Source: Timaviella obliquedivisa GSE-PSE-MK23-08B
GTDB lineage: Bacteria; Cyanobacteriota; Cyanobacteriia; Elainellales; Elainellaceae
Reading direction: 5' to 3'
Assembly (NCBI GenBank): GCA_019358855.1
Contig: JAHHII010000004.1
Coordinates: 372,001-436,000, forward strand
Length of the DNA: 64,000 bases
Each line of letters opens with the position of its first letter. The first letter of the stretch is position 1. A model generated the notes under the pieces. The model was not told where the DNA came from. It made no database searches and saw only the letters and a list, made by a program, of their open reading frames with translations. The position numbers and the translations under genes were made by a program. This document shows, piece by piece, positions 25,882 through 34,406 of the stretch.

Positions 25882-27360
25882 CTAACGGATGCTTAGGGTG
25901 TACTGCCCTCGTCCTGTGCTGTCGTAGGTGTTAGCAATAATACGATAAGTTCCAGTAGAAGGAAGCGTTACTGTTAAGGCTGAGTTCATTGTATTTGCAG
26001 AAGCATCATCGTTTTCCGCAATTTTTTTGCCGTCCGGGTCAAGCAGAATTAGGTAGGAATCAAACTCTCGGCTTTCTAGCGAAATTGAGACGCGTTGCCC
26101 TGCGTTGCCTTGAAAAGTGTGCTCTTGGTAGGGACTACGATCGCTCTGCAAAACTCGGGAGTTTGCTCCTAAGCTGCCTTGAATTTGTAGCGGTAAACTT
26201 CCAGATGCTTGCTGAGAGGCATTGGGTCTAGGTGTCGAGCCGCTGCCACCGCCGTTAACCGTACTGCTCCCACCATTCACCGCAGCTTGGAGGCTATAAC
26301 GCCCCATTTCTCGAGCACTACTGGTGTTTGCCAGAACCGTGTAGGTGCCATTTTCAGGCAAAGTAACGGTCAGCTTAGCGTTCTTTCCACCTGCACCATT
26401 GTCATCTTGTCCCAAATCGTCTCCATTGGGCGACAGCAGAATCAGGTAAGCATCTAACTCGCTGCTGGTCATTGAAATGACAATTCTTTGTCCTGCCTTC
26501 CCCTCAAACGTGTACCGAGCGTAGTAGCTATTATCGTCTTCGAGAACGCTGCTGTTAGAATCTAGTCGCCCTTGAACTGGCGCACCATTTAGCGTGATAG
26601 ATTGTGCGACAAGTCCTCTTCCAGGAGTCTGAGAAGCATTACCGTTTCGCACTGCGGTTAAGAATGGCTGAATGCGATTGGTGTTAATGGCAAATCCAAT
26701 TCCAATGTTGCCCGAGTCTCTAGAGATGGCGTAAATGGAGGTATTGACCCCAATCAGTTGCCCTTGACTATTGAGTAATGGTCCCCCTGAATTGCCGGGG
26801 TTAATGGCTGCATCGGTTTGAATTACGCCTCGCTCATTGTCAAGGCGGCTAACAATGCCTGTGGTAAAAGTTCCCTCTAAACCAAATGGGCTACCGATCG
26901 CAAAGGCTTTTTGCCCCACTCTGGCAGTTGCAGAAGCCAAAGGGATAACAGGAAAATTATTGCCCTGAACGCGAACAGCCGCTAGATCTAGCCCATCTCC
27001 ATAGCCCACAACCCGACCTTCTAAAGTCCTGCCATCTTCTAGGCGAACTTTAACAGTACGAGAGTTACCGATGACATGAGCGTTAGTCAAAATTAAGCCA
27101 TCAGCAGAGATGATGCTACCGCTACCTGTACCATCATCTGATTCAATAGAGACGACAGCAGGACGGGCATTAGCGTAGACCCGTTCGCTGGTTGCTTCAT
27201 CGGCATCTTGAGCCCAGGCTTGGTGAGAATACCCAAATTGCTGAAGGCTGAGAATTTCTATAGGTGTAGCCCCGTTGAGAAAGGTGAACCCAATGGCAGT
27301 TCCTAAGATGGCAAATCCTGAAGTTGCAAATTGACGGAGTTTGATGTTCATGTTTGTCAT
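25882..27360 (-). CDS. Deg/HtrA-type serine protease with two PPC domains
   Basis: An exported protease (492 aa) with an N-terminal hydrophobic signal ending near AWAQ (about residue 51). The trypsin-like domain has His95 in LTNAHVIG, Asp125 in DLAAV and Ser191 in NPGNSGGPL, a complete triad. Instead of a PDZ domain, two pre-peptidase C-terminal (PPC) domains follow at ~265-360 and ~395-490, each with SSELDAYLILLSP/SREFDSYLILLDP and a final GRYSL/GQYTL strand. PPC domains usually act in secretion or substrate handling, so this is probably periplasmic or extracellular. ATG 27351 is an alternative start. Confidence 0.92.
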   Translation of the reverse strand: MTNMNIKLRQFATSGFAILGTAIGFTFLNGATPIEILSLQQFGYSHQAWAQDADEATSERVYANARPAVVSIESDDGTGSGSIISADGLILTNAHVIGNSRTVKVRLEDGRTLEGRVVGYGDGLDLAAVRVQGNNFPVIPLASATARVGQKAFAIGSPFGLEGTFTTGIVSRLDNERGVIQTDAAINPGNSGGPLLNSQGQLIGVNTSIYAISRDSGNIGIGFAINTNRIQPFLTAVRNGNASQTPGRGLVAQSITLNGAPVQGRLDSNSSVLEDDNSYYARYTFEGKAGQRIVISMTSSELDAYLILLSPNGDDLGQDDNGAGGKNAKLTVTLPENGTYTVLANTSSAREMGRYSLQAAVNGGSSTVNGGGSGSTPRPNASQQASGSLPLQIQGSLGANSRVLQSDRSPYQEHTFQGNAGQRVSISLESREFDSYLILLDPDGKKIAENDDASANTMNSALTVTLPSTGTYRIIANTYDSTGRGQYTLSIR

Positions 27361-27681
27361 TACATAACGATTATTGTATTGGGGACGTTAGTAGCTACTT
27401 GGGAGCGATCTCTATGAGATACCCGCAAGGGATCGCCAGTTCCTCACACCTTCTTAGCACTTCACACCTTCTATACCGATATCCAAGCTAAACGTTGAAA
27501 AATCTGTAAGAATATACGTCACTCTTCAGAAATACAAGCCAGATGCTCCCTCGATGAAGTATCTACTTCTTTATTACTGCCTATTTATCGGAGAAACTGT
27601 CAAGGTTGATCACGATTTAAAGCTTTAGGGTAAGTCTAGATAGTGTGCCCGTCATTAAATAACCAGACTCTACTACAAACT
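27361..27681. other. Intergenic region upstream of the Deg-type protease
   Basis: No gene or RNA is visible. It must hold the protease promoter on the minus strand. There is one HIP1-like remnant, and no clear operator. Confidence 0.4.
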
Positions 27682-27723
27682 AAAAAGTGCCAAGTCTTGA
27701 ACTATTGTTCTGACTTAGCACCT
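27682..27723 (-). terminator. Intrinsic terminator of the ycf66 transcript
   Basis: On the minus strand, GTGCTAAGTC pairs with GACTTGGCAC (27712-27721 and 27687-27696) with one mismatch, followed by TTTTTA. It starts 34 bp after the ycf66 stop. Confidence 0.75.
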
Positions 27724-27754
27724 CTTGATAGAAATTGTTTGTTGAACTGCAAGC

Positions 27755-28663
27755 TTATTCGTAGTCTCTAGCGCCACCTGATTCAGGGCGATCGATGGGC
27801 TGATAGTCTACGTAGTCTGAAGATGGCTCTGATTTACGTCGCTGGCTTGATGGCGGACGAACTCTCTCAACACGAGATGAGTTAGTGCGGGCTGAATTAG
27901 AACGCTCTGAACTAGGACGGACAGAACTTTCACTAGGGCGAGAAGCGCCATCAGCACTATTCTGCCGAGGGCGACGAACAGGCTTCTCGTCCTCATCCCA
28001 AGAAGGTGTGTTGCCGGGACGATCGCCAGCTAAAGGTCGCTCAGCAGAACGATCGAGCGGCAAGGAGCGAGCCGCGCGGAGACGGGGGCGACGATCTTCC
28101 TCGTTGTCCACTATGGGGCTACCGTTTAGAGAACCTCTGGGGCGACGGGGCACGTCGCCAGCATATTCGTTACGCCGAGTCGTTCGCCGACTGCCTTCCC
28201 AATCATCATCCCGACTATCCTGCCCGCCCCGAATCCGGCGGCTGGTGCGCTGGTCTTCCAACAGCGTTAGATCTTCCAATTCTGCACGATAGACGCGGCT
28301 GACGGGGCGATCATCATCCACCATCGGAGCACCACGGCGGGACATATCTCTGCCACTACCCCACCCCCACACACCGTCCAGCATTCCACGTCGCGCTCCT
28401 ACATTTTTTGGCTGGCGAGCCTGGATATTTTCCCACATCAGCGCGATCAACGCGCCGATCATCAGCAACTGCTGGAACGACATTCCCAAAGATAGGTCGA
28501 AGGCCGAGCCGAACAAAATCAACGCACAGACCATGCCAATAATGGCGTAAACGCTGTCTGAATCTCGCTGAATTTCGGGCTTGAGCCGCCCAAAAACAAA
28601 TAGGGCGATCGATGCCACCAATAGGATTAAGCCGAACAACAAGGCGGGTGTATTAAAATTCAC
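27755..28663 (-). CDS. ycf66: Ycf66-family membrane protein
   Basis: The N-terminal ~85 residues hold three hydrophobic segments (LLFGLILLVASIALFVFG, VYAIIGMVCALILFGSA, LLMIGALIALMWENI) in the Ycf66_N pattern, including RLKPEIQRDSDSVY. The remaining ~215 residues are a basic/acidic, Arg-Ser-rich, probably disordered tail. Ycf66 is found in cyanobacteria and some chloroplast genomes; its role is unclear. The start is GTG 28663 with AGAGGA upstream, overlapping the preceding short gene by 11 bp. psbX lies upstream on the same strand. Confidence 0.88.
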   Translation of the reverse strand: MNFNTPALLFGLILLVASIALFVFGRLKPEIQRDSDSVYAIIGMVCALILFGSAFDLSLGMSFQQLLMIGALIALMWENIQARQPKNVGARRGMLDGVWGWGSGRDMSRRGAPMVDDDRPVSRVYRAELEDLTLLEDQRTSRRIRGGQDSRDDDWEGSRRTTRRNEYAGDVPRRPRGSLNGSPIVDNEEDRRPRLRAARSLPLDRSAERPLAGDRPGNTPSWDEDEKPVRRPRQNSADGASRPSESSVRPSSERSNSARTNSSRVERVRPPSSQRRKSEPSSDYVDYQPIDRPESGGARDYE

Positions 28664-28853
28664 AGTGGTTTCCTCTCGTGACGCGGGACGTTCCTAGGGG
28701 GAACGTGCCCTGATGCTGGGCGATCGCCGCGAAGAAAATATCTTGATCTCTGGCGAGGGTGGGGCGCAGTGTCCGTAGAAGATAAAGCCCTACGTCCGAA
28801 AGCACCAGAATAATGCCTAGTATGCTACCCAGCCCGAAGCTAGAGTTGATCAT
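28653..28853 (-). pseudogene. Truncated Ycf66-like fragment overlapping ycf66
   Basis: From ATG 28853 (GGAGAA ribosome site just upstream) the frame encodes INSSFGLGSILGIILVLSDV, then LYLLRTLRP and ARDQDIFFAAIA. This matches the first ~45 residues of the cyanobacterial Ycf66 type; the second and third membrane segments are replaced by an unrelated 20-residue tail. The stop overlaps the start of the full ycf66. It may be a leftover of a tandem duplication, or a coupled one-helix leader protein. Confidence 0.6.
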
Positions 28854-29083
28854 CGCAGTTCTCCGTGACATGTCCCTATGTTAGCGACTGTAAGAAAAGA
28901 ATTTCTTGATTTCAGTCAAATACTTTCTTGGATAGACTACCCTAACCTACCCATTCGCACTGAAACAGCAAGTCCGACCAGTCGAAATACAAGCAGTACG
29001 ACAGACCAGTTTAATTAACTATCCTGTGCTTTAACTTGCAAACAACTTTGTCGGACTTCGCTAGTGATAGATAACCTGGGATT

Positions 29084-29203
29084 TTAAGAGCGTTGGATTT
29101 TGTCTTTTTGGCTAATGAAGATGAGCCCAACGGTAGCGGGGATCACTACAATCACTACGCCTGCAAGAAGACTGTAAAGGAAATTAGCTAAAGAGGGGGT
29201 CAT
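29084..29203 (-). CDS. psbX: Photosystem II protein PsbX
   Basis: A 39-residue single-helix protein: [19 protein letters not shown], then [19 protein letters not shown]. This is the PsbX sequence almost residue for residue, including the [15 protein letters not shown] core. PsbX is a thylakoid subunit near the QB side of photosystem II. It is too short for usual gene finders. ycf66-type genes follow on the same strand about 230 bp downstream. Confidence 0.95.
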   Translation of the reverse strand: MTPSLANFLYSLLAGVVIVVIPATVGLIFISQKDKIQRS

Positions 29204-29602
29204 AAAGTTTTACCTTTAGGGTTAAAGCAAGGTCTGCATTAATAATCTTATCGATCTGTTAATCCTTTGAGAAGATCTTTAGAGAATTAGGTTGGCGATC
29301 GCTCCAGAATTCTGCTGATGATCCCCAAAAGTCTATTGAACTGGGTAGCTTACCCATTGGCTATCAATGCGGAGCCATTCGGTTAACAATCTGCAATGCT
29401 AGGGGAAAAGTTTACATTTCTGGCTTAACCCAGTCGGGATAAAATATCAGTACGTCACAAATCTTTGACATGGCTGAGTCAACCTTAAGAAACTCGTAAA
29501 TGTAGGAGTAATGAGAGATTCGGCGATCGATCTCCATTTAGATGAGTTAGTATCCTAACCATAACGTGACGAAATTTAACAATGGAAGTTGTGCTTTAAG
29601 GA
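29204..29602. other. Divergent promoter region of psbX and rpaB
   Basis: This 399-bp non-coding spacer separates the psbX start (minus) from the rpaB start (plus). It contains no ORF with support. I searched by eye for HLR1 pairs in the psbX upstream part and found none. AAGGAG for rpaB lies at its right end. Confidence 0.5.
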
Positions 29603-29614
29603 GTGTTAAACAAG

Positions 29615-30346
29615 TTGGAGAATCACAAAGAAAAAATATTAGTGGTTGACGATGAAGCTAGCATTCGTCGCATCTTAGAGACTCGGCTCTCAATGATTGG
29701 CTACGATGTTGTCACCGCTGCCGACGGGGAAGAAGCGCTAGAAACCTTTCGTAATGCCGAACCGGATCTAGTTGTCCTGGATGTCATGATGCCCAAGCTA
29801 GACGGCTATGGGGTTTGTCAAGAACTGCGCAAAGAATCTGACGTGCCTATTATTATGCTGACAGCGCTAGGAGACGTGGCTGACCGCATTACGGGCTTGG
29901 AATTAGGTGCCGATGATTACGTTGTCAAGCCGTTCTCCCCCAAAGAACTAGAAGCCCGCATTCGCTCAGTTTTGCGGCGGGTCGATAAAGTCGGCAGTTC
30001 TGGAATTCCTAGCTCAGGCGTTATTTTCATCAATAGCATTCGGATTGATACGAATAAGCGTCAAGTCTACAAAGGCGATGAGCGGATTCGGTTGACCGGG
30101 ATGGAGTTTAGCTTACTAGAACTTTTAGTAGGGCGATCGGGCGAGCCGTTCTCTCGTTCTGAAATTTTGCAGGAAGTTTGGGGTTACACCCCAGAGCGCC
30201 ATGTCGATACCCGCGTAGTCGATGTGCATATTTCCAGGTTGCGGGCAAAGTTAGAAGATGACCCCAGCAATCCAGAGTTGATTCTGACTGCAAGAGGCAC
30301 AGGCTACCTGTTCCAGCGGATTACTGCACCCGGTGAAACAGAGTAG
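29615..30346 (+). CDS. rpaB: OmpR-type response regulator RpaB
   Basis: RpaB (Ycf27) is the essential cyanobacterial regulator that binds HLR1 sites of high-light and photosystem genes. The receiver domain has VVDDEAS, phospho-acceptor Asp in VVLDVMMP, TALGD and VKPFSP. The winged-helix part has LTGMEFSLLELLVGRSGEP and HVDTRVVDVHISRLRAKL. Homologs begin MENxKEKILVVDDE, which would be TTG 29615 here, with AAGGAG 11 nt upstream. GTG 29603 is in frame but overlaps that ribosome site. The hli gene in this window is a plausible target. Confidence 0.94.
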   Translation: MENHKEKILVVDDEASIRRILETRLSMIGYDVVTAADGEEALETFRNAEPDLVVLDVMMPKLDGYGVCQELRKESDVPIIMLTALGDVADRITGLELGADDYVVKPFSPKELEARIRSVLRRVDKVGSSGIPSSGVIFINSIRIDTNKRQVYKGDERIRLTGMEFSLLELLVGRSGEPFSRSEILQEVWGYTPERHVDTRVVDVHISRLRAKLEDDPSNPELILTARGTGYLFQRITAPGETE

Positions 30347-30452
30347 TTCTTCTCCTGGATTTCCCCAATTTGCCTGACTGCACCAAATCTCGGCATCAAT
30401 GGGGATATTCCATCTGATAGAATTTTTGAGGTTTCTATCACTTTGATTATCA

Positions 30453-31487
30453 ATGGGATCGACTCAGGCAAGGATCGCAGTAGACGCAATGGGGGGTGAC
30501 TATGCCCCCGATGAAATAGTGGCTGGAGCGCTTAGGGCACAGGCTGAGTTGGGCGTGAAGATTTTGTTGGTGGGCAACCCTCAACAGATTGCGGCATCAA
30601 TGAAGCACCATAGCTCCTCTCTTCAGTTGGAGGTGGTTCCTGCTGAAAGCATTGTAGAAATGCACGAGGAGCCATTAAGCGCCATTCGCAAAAAGCCCAA
30701 TGCCTCAATTAATGTGGCAATGAATTTGGTGAAGCAGGGGCAAGCAGATGCCGTTGTTTCAGCGGGGCATTCGGGGGCAGCAATGGCGGCGGCGCTGTTG
30801 CGGCTAGGACGGCTGAAAGGAATTGAACGTCCGGCGATCGGCACAGTTTTGCCAACCATCATGGCGGGTAAGTCGGTGTTGATTTTGGATGTCGGCGCAA
30901 ATGTCGATTGCCGACCTAAGTTTTTAGAACAGTTTGCGGCAATGGGGACGGCATATTCTCAGTATGTGCTGGGCATAGATGAACCTAAGGTGGGGCTGCT
31001 GAACATTGGCGAGGAGCCTTCTAAGGGCGATGAATTAGCGCTGCGAACATATCAGCTTTTAGAGCAGAATCCAAACATTCCTTTTATTGGAAATGCAGAG
31101 GGGCGCGATGTCCTTTCGGGCAAGTTTGATGTGATTGTCTGTGATGGGTTTGTGGGAAATGTGCTGCTCAAGTTTGCTGAGGCTGTGGGTGAGATTCTGT
31201 TGCAAATTTTGCGAGAAGAAATGCCTAGAGGCTGGCGCGGCAAGTTAGGGGCGTTGATTCTGAAGCCAAATCTGCGACGGATTAAGCAACGGGTTGATCA
31301 TGCAGAGCATGGTGGCGGGTTGCTGTTGGGAGTGAATGGAATTTGCATCATCAGTCACGGTAGCTCTCAGGCTCCTTCTGTATTTAATGCGATTCGGTTG
31401 GCGAAGGATGCGGTCGATAACGATGTCTTAGATCGAATTCAGTCGCAGTACCAAAAGATTGAAGCCACTGCCCCCGACGGAGAATAA
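30453..31487 (+). CDS. plsX: Phosphate acyltransferase PlsX
   Basis: PlsX makes acyl-phosphate from acyl-ACP, the first step of the PlsX/PlsY/PlsC route to phosphatidate. Landmarks are RIAVDAMGGDYAPDEIV at the N-terminus, SAGHSGA and FVGNVLLKFAE, with the GGGLLLGVNGICIISHGSS block near the end. Length 344 aa is normal. It starts a tight four-gene cluster; its stop overlaps the fabH start (TAATG). Confidence 0.97.
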   Translation: MGSTQARIAVDAMGGDYAPDEIVAGALRAQAELGVKILLVGNPQQIAASMKHHSSSLQLEVVPAESIVEMHEEPLSAIRKKPNASINVAMNLVKQGQADAVVSAGHSGAAMAAALLRLGRLKGIERPAIGTVLPTIMAGKSVLILDVGANVDCRPKFLEQFAAMGTAYSQYVLGIDEPKVGLLNIGEEPSKGDELALRTYQLLEQNPNIPFIGNAEGRDVLSGKFDVIVCDGFVGNVLLKFAEAVGEILLQILREEMPRGWRGKLGALILKPNLRRIKQRVDHAEHGGGLLLGVNGICIISHGSSQAPSVFNAIRLAKDAVDNDVLDRIQSQYQKIEATAPDGE

Positions 31488-32497
31488 TGTCACAGCAATC
31501 AGGAATTGGCATTGCTTTTATAGGGAGTGGTTCAGCCGTGCCGAATATGGCACTGGATAATCACGCCCTGAGCCAGGTTGTAGAAACTTCGGATGAGTGG
31601 ATCGCCTCTCGGACGGGGATTCGCCAGCGTTATTTGTCTGGAGTGGATGGGTCTTTACGGGCGATCGCCACTCAAGCTGCGCAGAATGCCCTTGACATGT
31701 CCGACGTTTCTGCTGCCGAGATTGATTTGATCATTCTTGCCACCTCTACGTCTGATGATTTGTTCGGCACGGCTAGTCAAATTCAGTCAGACTTGGGGGC
31801 AATGAAAGCCGTTGCCTTTGACCTGACTGCCGCTTGTTCTGGATTTGTGTTTGGCATGGTGACCGCCGCCCAGTTTATTCGGACAGGCACCTACCGCAAC
31901 GTGCTGCTGATTGGGGCGGATATTTTGTCGCGCTGGGTGGATTGGAGCGATCGTCGGACTTGCGTGCTGTTTGGGGATGGAGCGGGTGCTGTCGTGATGC
32001 AGGCTTGTGCGGAGGGAGAGAGCGATCGCCTTTTGGGGTTTGAAATCCGCAGTGATGGCAGCCAGAACGACTGCCTGACCTTGGCGTATCAAGCCGAAGC
32101 AAGAGAATTAACGGATGGCGTAACCGTTGGGCAAGGGACGTATCAGCCCATTGCCATGAATGGTCAAGAGGTCTACCGTTTCGCCGTTAAAAGAGTCCCG
32201 GAAGTCATTGAAAAAGCGCTCCACCGGGCAAGTCTTACCACTGACCAAGTAGACTGGCTGTTACTCCATCAAGCTAATCAACGCATTCTTGATGCCGTTG
32301 CCCAACGTTTGAGCATTCCCAATGAAAAAGTCATCAGCAACATGGCGAACTATGGCAACACGTCTGCTGCCTCTATTCCCCTCGCGCTTGATGAAGCGGT
32401 TCGCCAAGGTCGAGTTAAGGCAGGCGATGTCATTGCGGCTTCAGGATTTGGGGCAGGGCTAACTTGGGGTGCTGCTATTTTTCGATGGGGTAAGTAG
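31487..32497 (+). CDS. fabH: 3-oxoacyl-ACP synthase III
   Basis: The condensing enzyme that starts fatty-acid synthesis from acetyl-CoA and malonyl-ACP. Cys117 in DLTAACSGF, His in LLLHQANQRI and Asn in NMANYGNTSAAS form the catalytic triad. It is 336 residues and complete. The single-base overlap with plsX indicates coupled translation. Confidence 0.97.
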   Translation: MSQQSGIGIAFIGSGSAVPNMALDNHALSQVVETSDEWIASRTGIRQRYLSGVDGSLRAIATQAAQNALDMSDVSAAEIDLIILATSTSDDLFGTASQIQSDLGAMKAVAFDLTAACSGFVFGMVTAAQFIRTGTYRNVLLIGADILSRWVDWSDRRTCVLFGDGAGAVVMQACAEGESDRLLGFEIRSDGSQNDCLTLAYQAEARELTDGVTVGQGTYQPIAMNGQEVYRFAVKRVPEVIEKALHRASLTTDQVDWLLLHQANQRILDAVAQRLSIPNEKVISNMANYGNTSAASIPLALDEAVRQGRVKAGDVIAASGFGAGLTWGAAIFRWGK

Positions 32498-32550
32498 CTT
32501 CTTTAGACTCGTTTAAGTTCGTTTATTTCACTTCTTTTATTTGAACCGCA

Positions 32551-33441
32551 ATGACTAAAACTGCATGGGTGTTTCCAGGACAAGGTTCTCAGGCGATCGG
32601 GATGGGAGTTGATTTATATGATTTGCCTGCTGCTCAAGAAAAATTGACGCAGGCTGAGAAAATTCTAGGTTGGTCGGTTCCTGAAGTTTGCCAGAACCCA
32701 GAAGACAAGGTGTCTAAAACGCTCTACACGCAGCCCTGTCTGTACACGCTGGAAGCAATTCTAGTAGATTTACTGCGATCGCAAGGTCAAACGCCGCAGA
32801 TTGTTGCGGGTCATAGCCTGGGCGAGTATGTGGCGCTCTATGCCGCTGATGTGTTTGATTTTGAAGCGGGGTTACACCTGGTAAAGCGGCGGGCAGAACT
32901 CATGGATCATGCCTCAGACGGCACAATGGCAGCGCTATTGGGGTTCGACCGAGAGCAGTTGGAAGCGGTGATTGCCCAAACTCCAGGTGTGGTATTAGCA
33001 AACGATAACAATGAGGTTCAGGTTGTGATTTCGGGCAGCGTAGAAGCGGTAGATGCGGTAATCGCCCAAGTTAAGACAAAGCGATCGCTGAAGCTGAATG
33101 TCAGTGGGGCATTTCATTCGCCGTTCATGGCAGCGGCAGCGGCAGAGTTTGAGAAAGTTTTAGAATCGGTGCCGTTTCGAGATGCGCGGGTGCCTGTTTT
33201 AGCAAATGTGGAACCCAGTCCAGCGATCGCAGCTACAACTTTGAAAGAACGCCTCAATCGCCAAATGACGGGCGCGGTGCGGTGGCGAGAAATTTCCTTG
33301 CGGCTTTCTAAAGAGGGCATGACGCGAGTCGTAGAAGTAGGGCCGGGGAAAGTCTTGACTGGAATTATTAAGCGTACTTGTCCAGATTTAGTCTTGGAAA
33401 ATGTGAGTGGATTGGCTCATGTGTCGTCATGTCTGCCATAA
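32551..33441 (+). CDS. fabD: Malonyl-CoA:ACP transacylase
   Basis: The enzyme loads malonyl onto ACP. It begins TKTAWVFPGQGSQAIGMG, with the nucleophile Ser89 in GHSLGEY and FHSPFMAAAAAEFE carrying the catalytic His. Length 296 is standard. It overlaps plsC by 13 bp. Confidence 0.97.
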   Translation: MTKTAWVFPGQGSQAIGMGVDLYDLPAAQEKLTQAEKILGWSVPEVCQNPEDKVSKTLYTQPCLYTLEAILVDLLRSQGQTPQIVAGHSLGEYVALYAADVFDFEAGLHLVKRRAELMDHASDGTMAALLGFDREQLEAVIAQTPGVVLANDNNEVQVVISGSVEAVDAVIAQVKTKRSLKLNVSGAFHSPFMAAAAAEFEKVLESVPFRDARVPVLANVEPSPAIAATTLKERLNRQMTGAVRWREISLRLSKEGMTRVVEVGPGKVLTGIIKRTCPDLVLENVSGLAHVSSCLP

Positions 33442-34079
33442 TTACCGCTGAACGTGAGCCGTTGATTAGCCAAGTGTTCTATCACTTGTTCAAGTGGGCG
33501 ATCGTTAGTCCCGTGCTACATGCCTACTTTCGGGGAAGGGTTTATGCAGCGGAACAGGTGCCCCAGAAAGGCGCACTGATTATTGTGGCAAATCATGCCA
33601 GCGATTTTGACCCACCGCTGCTGTCAAGCTGTGTTCGTCGTCCAGTGTCATACATGGCGAAAGAAGAACTTTTTCAGGTTCCTGGGTTAAGTCAGGCAAT
33701 TCAAGTCTATGGGGCGTATCCGGTGAAACGAGGTTCGCCCGATCGCAGTGCCATCCGGGCGGCTTTAGCCCAACTGGAAGCAGGATGGGCGATCGGGCTA
33801 TTTTTAGAGGGGACACGCACTTCTGACGAGCGCATTCCTACTGCAAAGCTAGGTGCAGCCATGATTGCCGCCAAGGCACAGGTACCGCTGCTGCCTATCA
33901 GTCTATGGGGAACGTCAAGAATTATGCCAAAAGGCAGTCGGTTTCCTCAGCCTGTACCGATTACGGTGCGGGTTGGTGAGTTAATTGCCCCGCCTGCTTC
34001 AAGCAAACGGGAGGAGCTGGTAGCAGTGACGCAAAAATGCGTAAAAGCGATTCATGCCCTGCATGATTTAGGACGCTAA
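33429..34079 (+). CDS. plsC: 1-acylglycerol-3-phosphate acyltransferase
   Basis: PlsC adds the second acyl chain to lysophosphatidate. Motif I NHASDFD, motif III FLEGTRTSD and the LPISLWGT region are present, preceded by a hydrophobic membrane-associated segment. I chose ATG 33429 (MSAIITAEREPL), inside the last codons of fabD, rather than an earlier in-frame ATG deep in fabD. At 216 residues it is a compact form. It completes plsX-fabH-fabD-plsC. Confidence 0.95.
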   Translation: MSAIITAEREPLISQVFYHLFKWAIVSPVLHAYFRGRVYAAEQVPQKGALIIVANHASDFDPPLLSSCVRRPVSYMAKEELFQVPGLSQAIQVYGAYPVKRGSPDRSAIRAALAQLEAGWAIGLFLEGTRTSDERIPTAKLGAAMIAAKAQVPLLPISLWGTSRIMPKGSRFPQPVPITVRVGELIAPPASSKREELVAVTQKCVKAIHALHDLGR

Positions 34080-34100
34080 AAGTAATTGAGGGCTAAAAGC

Positions 34101-34406
34101 ATGGAGAACTTGAGGGCGGATCTAGAAAAGCTGTTGGATGAAGCAGAGTGGGAGTGGCTAATGCCCCATGCCCAGCGCGATGTCGTGGTGGTGGTTGATC
34201 CAGGGTTGGATCTGTTGGATGTGGGGGTGGCGATCGCTTCTGACAACACAACGTCGGTGCAGCATTGGATTGGCGAACAGTTGCTCAGTAAGCCTTCACC
34301 TGAGCAAATTGTAGAGTGGGCAGGCGATCGCACTCGGCGGTTCAAGGCGTTGATTGTACAGCCCTATGTATTAGTACAAGACGAACTGAGTCTACAGATT
34401 AATTAA
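34101..34406 (+). CDS. DUF2288-family protein
   Basis: A 101-residue soluble protein with the DUF2288 landmarks EWEWLMPHAQRDVVVVV, DLLDVGVAIASDN, SVQHWIGEQL and LIVQPYVLVQDE. Function is unknown. I chose ATG 34101 over an in-frame TTG at 34086. It follows plsC by 21 bp and its 3' end overlaps the convergent gshA by 4 bp. Confidence 0.85.
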   Translation: MENLRADLEKLLDEAEWEWLMPHAQRDVVVVVDPGLDLLDVGVAIASDNTTSVQHWIGEQLLSKPSPEQIVEWAGDRTRRFKALIVQPYVLVQDELSLQIN

